From: Roseomonas mucosa ATCC BAA-692
GTDB taxonomy: Bacteria; Pseudomonadota; Alphaproteobacteria; Acetobacterales; Acetobacteraceae
Length of the DNA: 64,000 nucleotides
Reading direction: 5' to 3'
Assembly: GCF_000622225.1 (NCBI RefSeq)
Contig: NZ_JHWD01000004.1
Span: 186,001 to 250,000, forward strand
Shown here piece by piece: positions 30,084-38,384 of this stretch; the stretch's first letter is position 1, and each line of letters begins with the position of its first letter. The notes under the pieces were generated by a model that was not told the DNA's origin, ran no database searches, and was given only the letters and a program-made list of their open reading frames with translations. The position numbers and the translations under genes are program-made.

Positions 30084-30554
30084 ATGCCGTCCCTTCCCTC
30101 CCCCGACCTCCTCGATCTCGGCCGCTACGCGATCTCCCGCGACGGCCGGATGCAGCCCGCCGCCGGGCGGCCGCCGCTCCGCTTCCACTTCCTGTGGCGT
30201 GGCCGGCCGGTCCATCTGCGGCTGACCGGGGGCGCCCTCGAATTCCTGGTGGAGGTGGGCGGCATCCCGTCCTCCGCCGAGGGGCGCGTCCGCCGGCAGG
30301 CCGTGTTCGCGCGGCTGGAACAGATGTCCGGCGAGATGCCGCCCGGGTGGGAGCTGCGCCTCGACCCCGCGCACCGGCTCTGGCTGCAGGCCTCGGCCGC
30401 CCCCGCCGCCCCGCCCGGCATGCTCACCGTGCTGACCGGGGTGGTGGATTTCGCCCTGGAGCTCGATGCGCGGCTGGAAGGCCTGGACATCCCCGCGCCC
30501 GCCGGCCGGGGCGGAGCCGGCCCTTCCGCGTCCACGGGCGAATCGAGGGCATAG
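30084..30554 (+). CDS. hypothetical cytoplasmic protein
   Basis: 156 residues, divergent from psd. The sequence alternates short beta-like stretches (LRFHFLWRGRPVHLRLTGG, LEFLVEVGG) with a helix (RRQAVFARLEQMSGEMP) and ends in a Gly/Ser-rich tail. It has no signal peptide, membrane helix or motif I know. The overall pattern, two small beta-sheet halves around one helix, would fit a small folded domain of about 125 residues. Function is unknown; the shared intergenic region with psd is the only contextual hint. Confidence 0.7.
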   Translation: MPSLPSPDLLDLGRYAISRDGRMQPAAGRPPLRFHFLWRGRPVHLRLTGGALEFLVEVGGIPSSAEGRVRRQAVFARLEQMSGEMPPGWELRLDPAHRLWLQASAAPAAPPGMLTVLTGVVDFALELDARLEGLDIPAPAGRGGAGPSASTGESRA

Positions 30555-30695
30555 GGCATCGTTCCCGTTCGGCTTCCTTCCGCCCGTGGCGACCCCCGTT
30601 CCGGTCCCGGGGCGGACGGTTCCCGTACGGATGGCCTTGCCTTGCCGTGCCGCGCCCGGATCATCTGTGCGGCAGCGGGACGGAGGAACGGGCGC

Positions 30696-31364
30696 ATGGC
30701 GGATGGCCGGGTGGCGGTGAAGGTCTGGGACGGCTGGATACGCCTCGTCCACTGGGGAATCGTGGCGCTCTTCGCCTTCTCGTGGTGGTCCGCCTGGACC
30801 TATCGCATGGACTGGCACCTGCGCTCCGGCCTCGCCATGCTGGCACTGCTGCTCTTCCGCCTCGCCTGGGGCGTGCTGGGATCAGAGACCGCGCGCTTCA
30901 CACGCTTCCTGCGCTCGCCCCTCGCCGCGCTGCGCCACCTGTCGCATCTGGGGCGGCGGGAAGCCGATATGGAGGTCGGCCACAACGCCGCCGGCGGCTG
31001 GATGGTGCTGGCGATGCTCCTGCTCCTGCTGGTGCAGGTGGGCACGGGGCTCATGGCCGATGACCAGGTCCTGACGCATGGACCGCTGGCGCCGCATGTC
31101 GCGCCGGAAACCAGCGACCTCGCGACCGCGATCCACGCCACGAATTTCTGGCTCATCCTCGTGTTGGCCGGCCTGCATGTGCTGGCCGTGTTCGCCTATG
31201 CCCTGCTGAAGGGGCAGGACCTCGTCCGGCCCATGGTCACCGGGGTGAAGCGCCTGCCCGCCGCCATGGCCGGCAGGGCGCCCCGTCTGGGCAGCCCCGC
31301 CCTGGGCGCCGTCCTCCTGGCCGCGGCGGCCGTGGCAGCCTGGTGGATCGGACGCCTGGGCTGA
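30696..31364 (+). CDS. cytochrome b561 family membrane protein
   Basis: 222-residue di-haem cytochrome b of the bacterial b561 type. Four main helices are visible with haem-ligand histidines in LVHWG (helix 1), the DWHLRSG turn, EVGHNAAGG (helix 3) and LAGLHVL (helix 4). Such proteins pass electrons from the quinone pool, often to a periplasmic c-type cytochrome. The gene facing it end to end encodes a cytochrome c', which may be the partner. The start at ATG 30696 directly precedes the conserved first helix. Confidence 0.9.
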   Translation: MADGRVAVKVWDGWIRLVHWGIVALFAFSWWSAWTYRMDWHLRSGLAMLALLLFRLAWGVLGSETARFTRFLRSPLAALRHLSHLGRREADMEVGHNAAGGWMVLAMLLLLLVQVGTGLMADDQVLTHGPLAPHVAPETSDLATAIHATNFWLILVLAGLHVLAVFAYALLKGQDLVRPMVTGVKRLPAAMAGRAPRLGSPALGAVLLAAAAVAAWWIGRLG

Positions 31365-31392
31365 GGGCCGCTCGTCCCTGGGGAACGGCGCT

Positions 31393-31827
31393 TCAGCGGC
31401 CCCGGAAGTTGCGGTGGCAGCCGCCGCAGCCGGCTCCCATCTCCCGGAAGGCCTGGGCCGTGGCGGCCTTGTCGCCCGAGCCCGCGGCCTGTTCCAGCTT
31501 CCCGGACGCGGCGATGGCGTTGCGGGCCGCGGCCTCGAATCCGGCGCGGTCGGACCAGACCGCCGGCAGGGCCTTGGTGTCGCCGGTCGCCGAATCCGGC
31601 GGGAAAAGCCCGGGGATCACCTCCAGCAGCCCGTGAAGGGTCTTCGCCCTGGGTGCGATGGCGGCGATGTCGCCGGAATCGAGGGCGGCCTTCATGGCCT
31701 CCAACTCCCGCTGCATCGCCTTCATGTCGTTCTTGCGTTCAGCGATCGGTCCATCGGCCTGCGCGGACGCCATGGCCCCTCCCCATCCCGCCAGGACGAC
31801 GCCCAGCAGCAGCGGCGCGATACGCAT
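31393..31827 (-). CDS. cytochrome c'
   Basis: 144 residues with a signal peptide (RIAPLLLGVVLAGWGGAMASA-Q) and one C-terminal haem-binding motif CGGCH. The C-terminal placement, four-helix character and FREMGAGCGGCHRNFRG ending identify class II cytochrome c (cytochrome c'). The N-terminal MKAMQRELEAMK helix would carry the haem pocket face; the usual Arg/Lys before CxxCH is not seen. Members bind NO or CO or transfer electrons in the periplasm. It converges with the cytochrome b561 gene, with only 28 bp between the ends. Confidence 0.92.
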   Translation of the reverse strand: MRIAPLLLGVVLAGWGGAMASAQADGPIAERKNDMKAMQRELEAMKAALDSGDIAAIAPRAKTLHGLLEVIPGLFPPDSATGDTKALPAVWSDRAGFEAAARNAIAASGKLEQAAGSGDKAATAQAFREMGAGCGGCHRNFRGR

Positions 31828-31977
31828 GTCTTGCTCGTCTCCGACTCGGAAATCCCATGGCGAGCCTATCGCGGGATCGGGGGTGCGGCTGCGGCGGCGC
31901 GCATAAACTTCGTCCCCCTCTCTTGCCCCCCCGGCGAAGCAGCGCTATGAGCCCCCTCGCCGCAGGGAAGTGGCCGT

Positions 31978-32054
31978 CGGAGCGTAGCTCAGCCTGGTAG
32001 AGCACTGTGTTCGGGACGCAGGGGCCGGAGGTTCGAATCCTCTCGCTCCGACCA
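31978..32054 (+). tRNA. tRNA-Pro, anticodon CGG
   Basis: A full cloverleaf can be folded: acceptor CGGAGCG/CGCTCCG, D stem GCTC/GAGC, anticodon stem CTGTG/CGCAG around the loop TTCGGGA (anticodon CGG, reading CCG), T stem GGAGG/CCTCT with TTCGAAT loop. The CCA end is encoded in the DNA (32052-32054). CCG is probably the dominant proline codon in this GC-rich genome. Confidence 0.96.
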
Positions 32055-32293
32055 ATTCACTTCCTGATTTGTGGCCATCGCCAAATCGAGCGCACAGGGT
32101 TCAGAAAGCAGACTGAACACCGGCGCCGATTTCTGCGTTCGGAGGCCGGACGGCCCTGGTCATGGGGCACTCCCAGACCGATGCGGAAATTCCCCGAAGC
32201 TGCGCGTCATGGCCGGTGACCGGCCCCGGATATTTGCACAAGTCTTGCTTGGCCCACCCCCGCAACACGCGTTGCGAAAGGGGAACGGACTCG

Positions 32294-33049
32294 ATGCGAT
32301 TTCGCCTGCGTCATTTTCTGGCAACACTTGCCCTGTTCACGGGCATGATGGCGCACCACCCGGCCAGCGCCCAGATCGAACTGGGCCAGACGGGCCTCAC
32401 CCTGACCCTGACCCCGACGGCCTCGACCGACTACACCTTCCGTGGCGTCAGCCAGACCCGCAACCGGCCGGCCATCCAGGGCCTGATCGATATCCAGCAC
32501 ACGAGCGGCTTCTATGTCGGGGCCTTCGCCTCGAACGTCTCGTTCAAGGGGCTGGATGCGCGGCAGGAGGTGGACATGCTGGGCGGCTACCGCTTCACCA
32601 GTGGCGGCCTGGCGCTGGATGGCGGCTTCGTCTGGTACAACTATCCCGGCTACAGCAGCCGCACCGGCGGTGGGCTCGACATGAGCTTCTTCGAGTTCGC
32701 CGCCAAGGCGTCCTACGAGATCGCGCCGGTGAAGGTGCTGGGCTCCTTCTACTACTCGCCGGATTTCCAGCTCGATGCCCGCAACGCCTACTACGTGGAA
32801 GGCGGGGTCGAGCTGAAGATGCCGCTGGATGTCACGCTGGCGGGCCGCTACGGCTATCAATGGATCGACAGGAACGTCAATTACGGCCTGCCCGATTTCG
32901 GGAACTGGTCGGTCGCCCTCTCCCGCTCCTTCTACGGCGCGCTGGTCACGGTCGGCTACTACGACACGGACGTGAAGAAGCGTGAATGCGGCGGCGGCCA
33001 GAAGATCTGCGACGCCCGGGCCATGGTGAGCCTCAGCTACACCTTCTGA
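32294..33049 (+). CDS. TorF-like putative porin (outer membrane beta-barrel)
   Basis: 251 residues with a signal peptide (RHFLATLALFTGMMAHHPASA-Q) followed by alternating amphipathic strands and a C-terminal aromatic residue (SLSYTF), the usual outer-membrane barrel ending. The early TPTASTDYTFRGVSQTRNRPAIQG segment is characteristic of the TorF / TIGR02001 family of small putative porins, and EVDMLGGYRFTSGGL follows. It probably forms a 10-12-strand barrel; its solute is unknown. Two cysteines sit in a late loop (KKRECGGGQKICDAR) and could form a disulfide. It lies 240 bp downstream of tRNA-Pro. Confidence 0.85.
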   Translation: MRFRLRHFLATLALFTGMMAHHPASAQIELGQTGLTLTLTPTASTDYTFRGVSQTRNRPAIQGLIDIQHTSGFYVGAFASNVSFKGLDARQEVDMLGGYRFTSGGLALDGGFVWYNYPGYSSRTGGGLDMSFFEFAAKASYEIAPVKVLGSFYYSPDFQLDARNAYYVEGGVELKMPLDVTLAGRYGYQWIDRNVNYGLPDFGNWSVALSRSFYGALVTVGYYDTDVKKRECGGGQKICDARAMVSLSYTF

Positions 33050-33060
33050 AGAAGGGCGAT

Positions 33061-33095
33061 CGCCATGATCAGGCACCCGGGCCCCGGTCATGGCG
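33061..33095. terminator. hairpin between convergent porin and DUF2842 genes
   Basis: CGCCATGA (33061-33068) pairs exactly with TCATGGCG (33088-33095), and the interior contains a second CCGGG/CCCGG pairing. It lies between convergent genes, so a bidirectional terminator is likely, though there is no T-run. Confidence 0.45.
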
Positions 33096-33107
33096 CTGCC
33101 GCCCGCG

Positions 33108-33302
33108 TTAACGGCGGCGCGCGGCCCAGCGCATCAGCCAGGCGGCGGGAAAGGCCCAGGCCAGCCCGGCCACCAGGTAGTAGAGCGCCTGCAGGAGCCA
33201 GTGCAGGCCCAGGACGTGATCGCCCAGCGCCACGGCGACGCCGACATAGAGGACGAAGCCGAGAAGCCCGGCGATCGTGGCGAAGGCCGCGCGCAGCGTC
33301 AT
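33108..33302 (-). CDS. DUF2842 family small membrane protein
   Basis: 64 residues with two hydrophobic helices: ATIAGLLGFVLYVGVAVALGD and LLQALYYLVAGLAWAFPAAW, ending WLMRWAARRR. The length, the two-helix layout and the FPAAWLMRWA ending match DUF2842, a family of small alphaproteobacterial inner-membrane proteins with no known function. The ATG at 33302 removes an upstream non-hydrophobic extension. It is divergent from apt and converges with the porin gene. Confidence 0.75.
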   Translation of the reverse strand: MTLRAAFATIAGLLGFVLYVGVAVALGDHVLGLHWLLQALYYLVAGLAWAFPAAWLMRWAARRR

Positions 33303-33483
33303 GATGCACAGGCCAATGCCCCAGGGCGGGCCCGACCTCAAGGGCCGGCAGACAGGCCAGGCCCCCGCCCCGGCATGGGGGCCCCGCGCAAGAGCCGGTG
33401 ACGGGGCACGAAATCCGGTCTAGCAACCGCCCAGAGCCGGAGGATAGCCTCCCCCACCCCGTGCGCAGGACAGGATCGCCGCC

Positions 33484-34023
33484 ATGGACCAAGACACGTC
33501 CGACAATCTGGACCTGAAGCAGCATATCCGCGGCATCCCGGATTTTCCGAAGCCCGGCATCCTGTTCTACGACATCTCCACCCTGCTGCGGAACGGCCTG
33601 GCCTTCCGCACGGCGATCCACCGGCTGGGCCGGGCCATCCAGCCCTATGCGCCCACCATGCTGGCCGGGATCGAGAGCCGCGGCTTCCTGCTCGCCGCCC
33701 CGTTGGCCATGGAGCTCGGCCTGGGCTTCGTGATGCTGCGCAAGCGCGGCAAGCTGCCGGGCGAGACGGTCGGGCTCGACTACGCCCTCGAATACGGCAC
33801 CGACCGGATCGAGATCCAGGCGGATGCCGTGCGCCCCGGCGACCGGGTGGTGATCCTGGACGACCTGCTCGCCACCGGCGGCACCATGTCCGCCGGCATC
33901 CAGCTCCTCCGCAAGGTCGGGGCCGAGGTTCCGGCGGCGGCCGCCATGGTCGAGCTGACCTTTCTCGGCGGCCGCGACCGGCTGGGCGTGCCCTGCGAAG
34001 TGCTCGTCAGCTACGACGTCTGA
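33484..34023 (+). CDS. apt: adenine phosphoribosyltransferase
   Basis: 179-residue purine salvage enzyme that makes AMP from adenine and PRPP. The N-terminal hood [18 protein letters not shown] is typical of Apt. The PRPP-binding motif [13 protein letters not shown] lies near residues 118-130, and [15 protein letters not shown] marks the active-site loop. It is of normal length with intact motifs. A transporter-like binding protein gene follows after 23 bp, but any shared function is unlikely. Confidence 0.96.
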   Translation: MDQDTSDNLDLKQHIRGIPDFPKPGILFYDISTLLRNGLAFRTAIHRLGRAIQPYAPTMLAGIESRGFLLAAPLAMELGLGFVMLRKRGKLPGETVGLDYALEYGTDRIEIQADAVRPGDRVVILDDLLATGGTMSAGIQLLRKVGAEVPAAAAMVELTFLGGRDRLGVPCEVLVSYDV

Positions 34024-34046
34024 CGCACGGCCGCGATGGAAGGGGC

Positions 34047-35060
34047 ATGAGGGCGCCGGAACGGCTGGCGGCGGCGGGAGGGGCCAGGAGCGCCCCTTCC
34101 CTGACGCGGCGCGCGCTGCTGCCCGTGGCGGGCCTGCTGCTGCCGTCCGCCGCCCGGGCGGCGGCGCCCGGCGCCGCGACGATCCTGGTGCCCGGCCCGG
34201 AACAGGGGGCGCTCGCTCACTGGACCCAGCGGCTCTCGCAAAGGACCGGACGGGTCGGCCCCCTGGCCGCGCCGCCGCGCCTCGCCGTGGTGGGGGGCCC
34301 CGACGGCGTCACCGCCGCGAACCGCTTCGCCACCACGGACCCCGGCGACGGCCGCCTGCTGCTGACCCTGCCCGGGGCGGCCATGCTGGCGCATTTCTCC
34401 GGTTCCGAACGCGTCGGCTACGACCCGAGGAACTGGACGCCCCTCTGCCTGTCCTGGTCCGAGGCGCTGATCGCGGGACGCGGACCGCTGCCCGCGGGCC
34501 CAGGGCGGGCGCCGCTGCGCTTCGCCCTGCCAGCCCCCGACACGCCGGAAGGCGGCGCTGTCCTGGCCCTGGAATCCCTCGGCCTGCCGACCACGCCCAT
34601 GCCGCTGGCCGCCAGCCTGCCGGGCGCGTCCGAACACGCCTTTGCCCAGGGGCAGGTCGATGCCCTGCTGCTGACCGGGCCGGACAGCGCCGCGCGCGCC
34701 GCGCGGGTCGGCGCCACGCCCTGGCTGGGCTTCGGCCTGCCTGCCCGGACCGTGCCGGATTACGCCACCCTGCCGGTGCCGCAGCCTGCACTGCAGCAGG
34801 CGACCCAGGCCGCCATCGGCGCCGGCAGGCTGAGCGCCGCACTGGTCCTTCCGGCCCTCACCTCCGCCGACATGGTCGCGGCCTGGCGGCAGGCGGCCCA
34901 ACGCTGGCTCGACGCGGAGCAGAACCAGCCCGGCGCGCCCGGCATTCCGCTGGGCGGGGCGGAGGCCGCGCAGGTGATGTCGGGCCTGACACCGTCGGCG
35001 GAAGCCATCCTCGCCTGGCGCGACTGGCTGGCCCGGCGCCTGTCCTGGCACCCCAACTGA
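34047..35060 (+). CDS. exported TctC/Bug-like solute-binding protein, divergent
   Basis: 337 residues with an export signal containing an Arg pair (LTRRALLPVAGLLLPSAARA). The mature part resembles tripartite tricarboxylate (TctC/Bug) receptors in layout: an early ILVPGPEQGALAHW strand-turn, a mid-protein YDPRNWTPLCLSW segment, and a late helix with VAAWRQAAQRWLDAEQ. The typical Bug signature around the first strands is poorly kept, so it is a divergent member at best. No TctA or TctB permease is next to it. It lies 23 bp after apt and converges with the flagellar DUF1217 gene. Confidence 0.6.
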   Translation: MRAPERLAAAGGARSAPSLTRRALLPVAGLLLPSAARAAAPGAATILVPGPEQGALAHWTQRLSQRTGRVGPLAAPPRLAVVGGPDGVTAANRFATTDPGDGRLLLTLPGAAMLAHFSGSERVGYDPRNWTPLCLSWSEALIAGRGPLPAGPGRAPLRFALPAPDTPEGGAVLALESLGLPTTPMPLAASLPGASEHAFAQGQVDALLLTGPDSAARAARVGATPWLGFGLPARTVPDYATLPVPQPALQQATQAAIGAGRLSAALVLPALTSADMVAAWRQAAQRWLDAEQNQPGAPGIPLGGAEAAQVMSGLTPSAEAILAWRDWLARRLSWHPN

Positions 35061-35096
35061 AGCGGTCCGGCCAGGGTTCCGCCGGAGCGCGGAGCT

Positions 35097-35873
35097 TCAG
35101 GCGAGAAGCGAGACCTTCCGCCCGGCCAGCGAGATCAGGTTCGAGGTGGCGTCGTTGCCGCTGTCGAAGAGGCTGAGCACCATGCTCACACTGCCGCTGG
35201 ACTGGTCGCCTTCCTTCACCAGATAGCGCTGGATCATCTTCGCGACCTTCTTCGGGTCCTTCAGGTCGTCGAGGTCCACGCGCTTGGCCAGGATCGCCTT
35301 CTGCTTGTCGTAGTCCAGCAGGGCGAACTGCGAGGGCAGGGCATAGGCCCCCTTCACCACGGCGGTCAGCGCCGTATCGGCCATCAGCCCGGCGAGGCTG
35401 CTGACGGAGGAGGCCTGGCGCTGGAAGTACAGGGCCTCCCGGAGACCGGTATTGCCGTCGCCGGCATCCTTCTCGAAGCGGTTCTCCAGCGCCTTGTCGA
35501 TGATGCTCCCGACCAGCTTGCTGTCGGCCAGGGGATTACCGTCCTGGCCGCCGAACTGCTTGTTGATCGCCCGCAGGCGCGGGTCGACCATCCGGTTGGC
35601 GTAGCTCTTCTTGCTGCCCGGGTCCTCGGTCAGCAGCTTCTTCACCACCGCCTTCTGGTCGATCAGGTCCTCCAGCTGATAGGCCTCCAGCACCATCTTC
35701 AGGCTGCGACGGTCCTTCATCAGGTCTTCGACCGAGGCGAACTTCTTCGCCGCCGCGCGCAGGCGGTCGGCATCGGCCGTCATGTCCTTGCGGGTCTCGA
35801 AGCGGGTCCGCAAGGTTTCCCCGTTCTTCTGGATCACCGCCCAGGCGGAAAGGCTGCCGATGCCGTCGAGCAT
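35097..35873 (-). CDS. DUF1217 domain flagellar-cluster protein
   Basis: 258 residues, almost entirely alpha-helical and charged, with the DUF1217 pattern: LEAYQLEDLIDQKAVVKKLL, then SYANRMVDPRLRAINKQF and NRFEKDAGDGNTGLREALYF. DUF1217 proteins occur in alphaproteobacterial flagellar clusters; their exact role is not settled to my knowledge. The gene starts 4 bp after flaF and is the last of the minus-strand flagellar group, so it is probably expressed with flagellin and its regulators. There is no signal peptide. Confidence 0.85.
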   Translation of the reverse strand: MLDGIGSLSAWAVIQKNGETLRTRFETRKDMTADADRLRAAAKKFASVEDLMKDRRSLKMVLEAYQLEDLIDQKAVVKKLLTEDPGSKKSYANRMVDPRLRAINKQFGGQDGNPLADSKLVGSIIDKALENRFEKDAGDGNTGLREALYFQRQASSVSSLAGLMADTALTAVVKGAYALPSQFALLDYDKQKAILAKRVDLDDLKDPKKVAKMIQRYLVKEGDQSSGSVSMVLSLFDSGNDATSNLISLAGRKVSLLA

Positions 35874-35877
35874 GGCG

Positions 35878-36264
35878 TCAGACGCTCTCGGCCGCGAAGG
35901 CCTCGGCGCGCGGCGTGGGGATCACGGCCCTCTGGCCCTGTAGCCCTTCGATCATGTCGCGGTGCAGGCTCATCAGCGGCTCCAGGCTGGCGGCGTCATG
36001 CATGCGGGAGATGCTCTCGCGCTGCGCCCAGAGGCCCAGGGAGACCAGCCGGGCCTTCAAGGGGAGCGGCAGGGCGTTGCCCTCGCTCAGCAGGTCCGAC
36101 AGCAGGATCGACCAGAGGCGGTGCGCCTTGTGCAGCGCCTTGATCCTCTCGATCCCCTGTTCCATGCCGGTGGCGAGCAGGGTGTTCACGTGCCGGAAGG
36201 CGGCGATCTCCGTATCGCGGGGGGAGACCATGGCGCTGGCGGCGGCGTAGCGGGCAATGCTCAT
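35878..36264 (-). CDS. flaF: flagellin biosynthesis regulator FlaF
   Basis: 128-residue helical cytoplasmic protein of the FlaF family, found in alphaproteobacteria. The typical EIAAFRHVNTLL...HKAHRLWSILLSDL stretch lies in the N-terminal half. In Caulobacter FlaF is needed for flagellin secretion and acts together with, and partly against, FlbT. The gene lies just downstream of fliC, with a hairpin between, and FlbT is on the other side of fliC. The three genes thus form the classic flaF-flagellin-flbT regulatory set. Confidence 0.9.
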   Translation of the reverse strand: MSIARYAAASAMVSPRDTEIAAFRHVNTLLATGMEQGIERIKALHKAHRLWSILLSDLLSEGNALPLPLKARLVSLGLWAQRESISRMHDAASLEPLMSLHRDMIEGLQGQRAVIPTPRAEAFAAESV

Positions 36265-36301
36265 GCGCGGAACCCGAATCCTTCAGGAGGCGAATGGGGG
36301 A

Positions 36302-36329
36302 GAGGGGGCGGCTGCTACGCCGCCCCCTC
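36302..36329 (-). terminator. hairpin downstream of flagellin gene
   Basis: GAGGGGGCGGC (36302-36312) pairs exactly with GCCGCCCCCTC (36319-36329) across a 6-base loop, starting 6 bp after the fliC stop on the minus strand. No T-run follows, so read-through into flaF is possible. It may set the flagellin-to-FlaF ratio or stabilise fliC mRNA. Confidence 0.6.
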
Positions 36330-36334
36330 CGGTC

Positions 36335-37519
36335 TCAGCCGCGGAAGAGGCTGAGAAGGTTCTGGCTGCCCTGGTTGGCGATGGACAGGCTCTGCGTCGC
36401 CAGCTGCTGCTTGGTCTGCAGGCTGCTCAGCTGGGCGCTTTCCTCGGTCAGGTCGGCATCCACCAGCGCGCCGAGACCCTCCGTGAGGGAGTCGTTCAGC
36501 GAGGAGGTGAAGTCCTTCAGCCCATCGACCTGGTTGATCGCGGAGCCGATCTTGGAAAGGAAACCCGTCACCTTGGTGATCGCGGCATCCACCAGCTTCA
36601 GCGCCTGGGAATTGGCGGGGGAGTTGGTGGCGGTGACGGTGCCGGTCGTCGCGGTCGCCGTCACCGTGCCGTTGTTGACCACGAGGTTGCCGCTGCCGTC
36701 GATCGAGGCGGAAAGACCGGCGGACTGCATGGCGGTCGCCAGCTTCGAGACGACCGAGGTGCTGGAGTCGCCCGCGGTGACATTGACGGAGTTCAGCTCG
36801 GTATTGGCATTCGTGGCGGAGGTCAGGGTGCCATCGACCCCGGAGTCGTTCAGCTCGAACACGTAGTTCTTTGTCGAGCCGTCCGCCTGGTTCACCGCCA
36901 CCGAGAAGACATCGGCATCGCTCGCGGTGTAGTCGCCGCTGAAGGCCAGCGTGCTGCCGTTCTGCGCCGTGAAGCCGGTCACCGCGCCGCCCGCCCCGGT
37001 CTGCAGCAGCGAGCCGAGGCCGAGGCCCGTGCCGGTGGAGGTGCGCAGGTCGCCGCCCGCCGTGTTCAGGATCGTGCCGGAGGTGTCGCTGACGACCTTC
37101 AGGCTGCCCGAGTTGTTGAGCAGGTTCACGCCGTTATAGGTGGCCGAGGCGGCGAAGTTGTCGATGTTGTCCATGATCGCCTTGGCCTGCTGGGCCAGGG
37201 TCGCCTGGTCGATGCCCGACTGGCCGACCTGCGACACGCTGGAGCGCAGGGTGTTCAGCTGGTCGCTGATCTTGGTGGCGGCACTCTGCGCCACGCCCAG
37301 CGCCGCCGAGCCGAAGGAGAGGTTGTCGCTCACCTTGCTCATGGAGCTCAGGTCGCCGCGCATCTTCTGGGCGATGGAGAAGATCGCCGAGTTGTCGCTG
37401 GCCTGGCCCACCTTCAGGCCGCTCTCCACCCGCGACTGCGTGCTGGAGAGGTCCTTGCTGATGGTGTTCAGCGCCCGGACGGCGGCCATCGCGGAGGAGT
37501 TGGTGTTGATCGAAGCCAT
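36335..37519 (-). CDS. fliC: flagellin
   Basis: 394 residues. The conserved N-terminal D0/D1 region (INTNSSAMAAVRALNTISKD, then SRVESGLKVGQASDNSAIFS) and the C-terminal D1/D0 region (LSSLQTKQQLATQSLSIANQ, ending NLLSLFRG) mark a flagellin exported through the flagellar tip. The middle about 175-300 is a Thr/Ser/Ala-rich variable domain exposed on the filament. It is longer than the ~270-residue flagellins of Caulobacter. It is flanked by flaF and flbT, whose products control flagellin mRNA and secretion. Only one flagellin gene is in the window. Confidence 0.96.
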   Translation of the reverse strand: MASINTNSSAMAAVRALNTISKDLSSTQSRVESGLKVGQASDNSAIFSIAQKMRGDLSSMSKVSDNLSFGSAALGVAQSAATKISDQLNTLRSSVSQVGQSGIDQATLAQQAKAIMDNIDNFAASATYNGVNLLNNSGSLKVVSDTSGTILNTAGGDLRTSTGTGLGLGSLLQTGAGGAVTGFTAQNGSTLAFSGDYTASDADVFSVAVNQADGSTKNYVFELNDSGVDGTLTSATNANTELNSVNVTAGDSSTSVVSKLATAMQSAGLSASIDGSGNLVVNNGTVTATATTGTVTATNSPANSQALKLVDAAITKVTGFLSKIGSAINQVDGLKDFTSSLNDSLTEGLGALVDADLTEESAQLSSLQTKQQLATQSLSIANQGSQNLLSLFRG

Positions 37520-37721
37520 AGTGCTTCTCCTGCGTCACTCATGTCGGCGGATGGCCTGGGCCTCTTGCCTGCATCCGCCGGGAAGCCGGCGCTCCTGCCG
37601 TCTCCCGGTCACGTCGTCGGCGCCGCACTGCGCTCCGTGACGAAGGGCATGTTGCCCGGAAAGCCTGAAGACACCGTTAAGTGGAGCAGCGATTCCCTGC
37701 CCCGCCACACGAATTTCCCGC

Positions 37722-38183
37722 TCAGCCGGCCGCGGCGGCGCCGAGGCCGAGGCTGGGGCCGGCGCCCGGCACCGGCAGCCCGGTCGCCATGTCCAGGCCC
37801 AGAACGGCGGCCTCGTGCGACATGACGCGCCGCACGATCTTCAGCGCGGTGTACCAGTCATCCGCCGCGGCCAGCACCATGGCGCGGTCCAGCATCGCGC
37901 GGACGGTCTCGGAGGTCGTCGCCTCCTGGAACTGCTGCACCAGATCGTGCGCCTCGGCGAAGGCGGCCTCGCGCATCTCCTCCAGCCCGACATAGGCGGT
38001 CTGGAGCGCGAAGTAGATGCGGCGGGCCGGCGTGTTCGCCAGCTCCGGCGCCATCACCTGCTTGCCGAACAGGAAGCGCGCCCGCACGGGCAGCTCGATG
38101 CGCGTGCGGTTGCGGAAACGGATGGATGCCCCGTTCACCACCATCAGGTCGCCCTGACGGAGTTCGAGGACCAATGTCGACAT
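37722..38183 (-). CDS. flbT: flagellin mRNA regulator FlbT
   Basis: 153 residues with the FlbT pattern: LVLELRQGDLMVVNGASIRF at the start, RARFLFGKQVMAPELANTPARRIYFALQTAYVG in the middle, and helical RRVMSHEAAVLGLD late. In Caulobacter FlbT binds the 5' UTR of flagellin mRNA and promotes its decay until the hook is complete. The short 202-bp leader between flbT and fliC is the expected target. The last ~20 residues are a Gly/Ala/Pro tail. A start at 38183 is used because the upstream extension is not family-like. Confidence 0.93.
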   Translation of the reverse strand: MSTLVLELRQGDLMVVNGASIRFRNRTRIELPVRARFLFGKQVMAPELANTPARRIYFALQTAYVGLEEMREAAFAEAHDLVQQFQEATTSETVRAMLDRAMVLAAADDWYTALKIVRRVMSHEAAVLGLDMATGLPVPGAGPSLGLGAAAAG

Positions 38184-38272
38184 ATGGCTTCTCCCAACAG
38201 GAGGAAGCTGGCGGGAAGCAGCGGCCGGGCGCCGCGCCCGGTCACGCTTTTCGATACGCTGCCAGCCCAACT

Positions 38273-38287
38273 GCAATTTTTGCACCC
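38273..38287 (-). promoter_or_regulatory. possible sigma-54 promoter upstream of flbT
   Basis: On the minus strand GGTGCAAAAATTGC gives the invariant GG and GC 10 bases apart plus the TTGC -12 element; the -24 side is imperfect against TGGCAC. It lies about 90 bp before flbT. Confidence 0.35.
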
Positions 38288-38384
38288 GAATCTGCCGCGC
38301 CAGGCCCGGGGCCTTCTGGCGTCTTGGGGCCCATCAGACAGGAAAGCGCTTAACAATCCCCTTCGGAACGGCCACGAACCCGCC

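Noticed and set aside
37520-37721. Sigma-54 promoter directly before fliC
   Set aside because: No GG-N10-GC match with a TTGC element was found on the minus strand here; the one spaced candidate (near 37688) lacks the -24 and -12 context.
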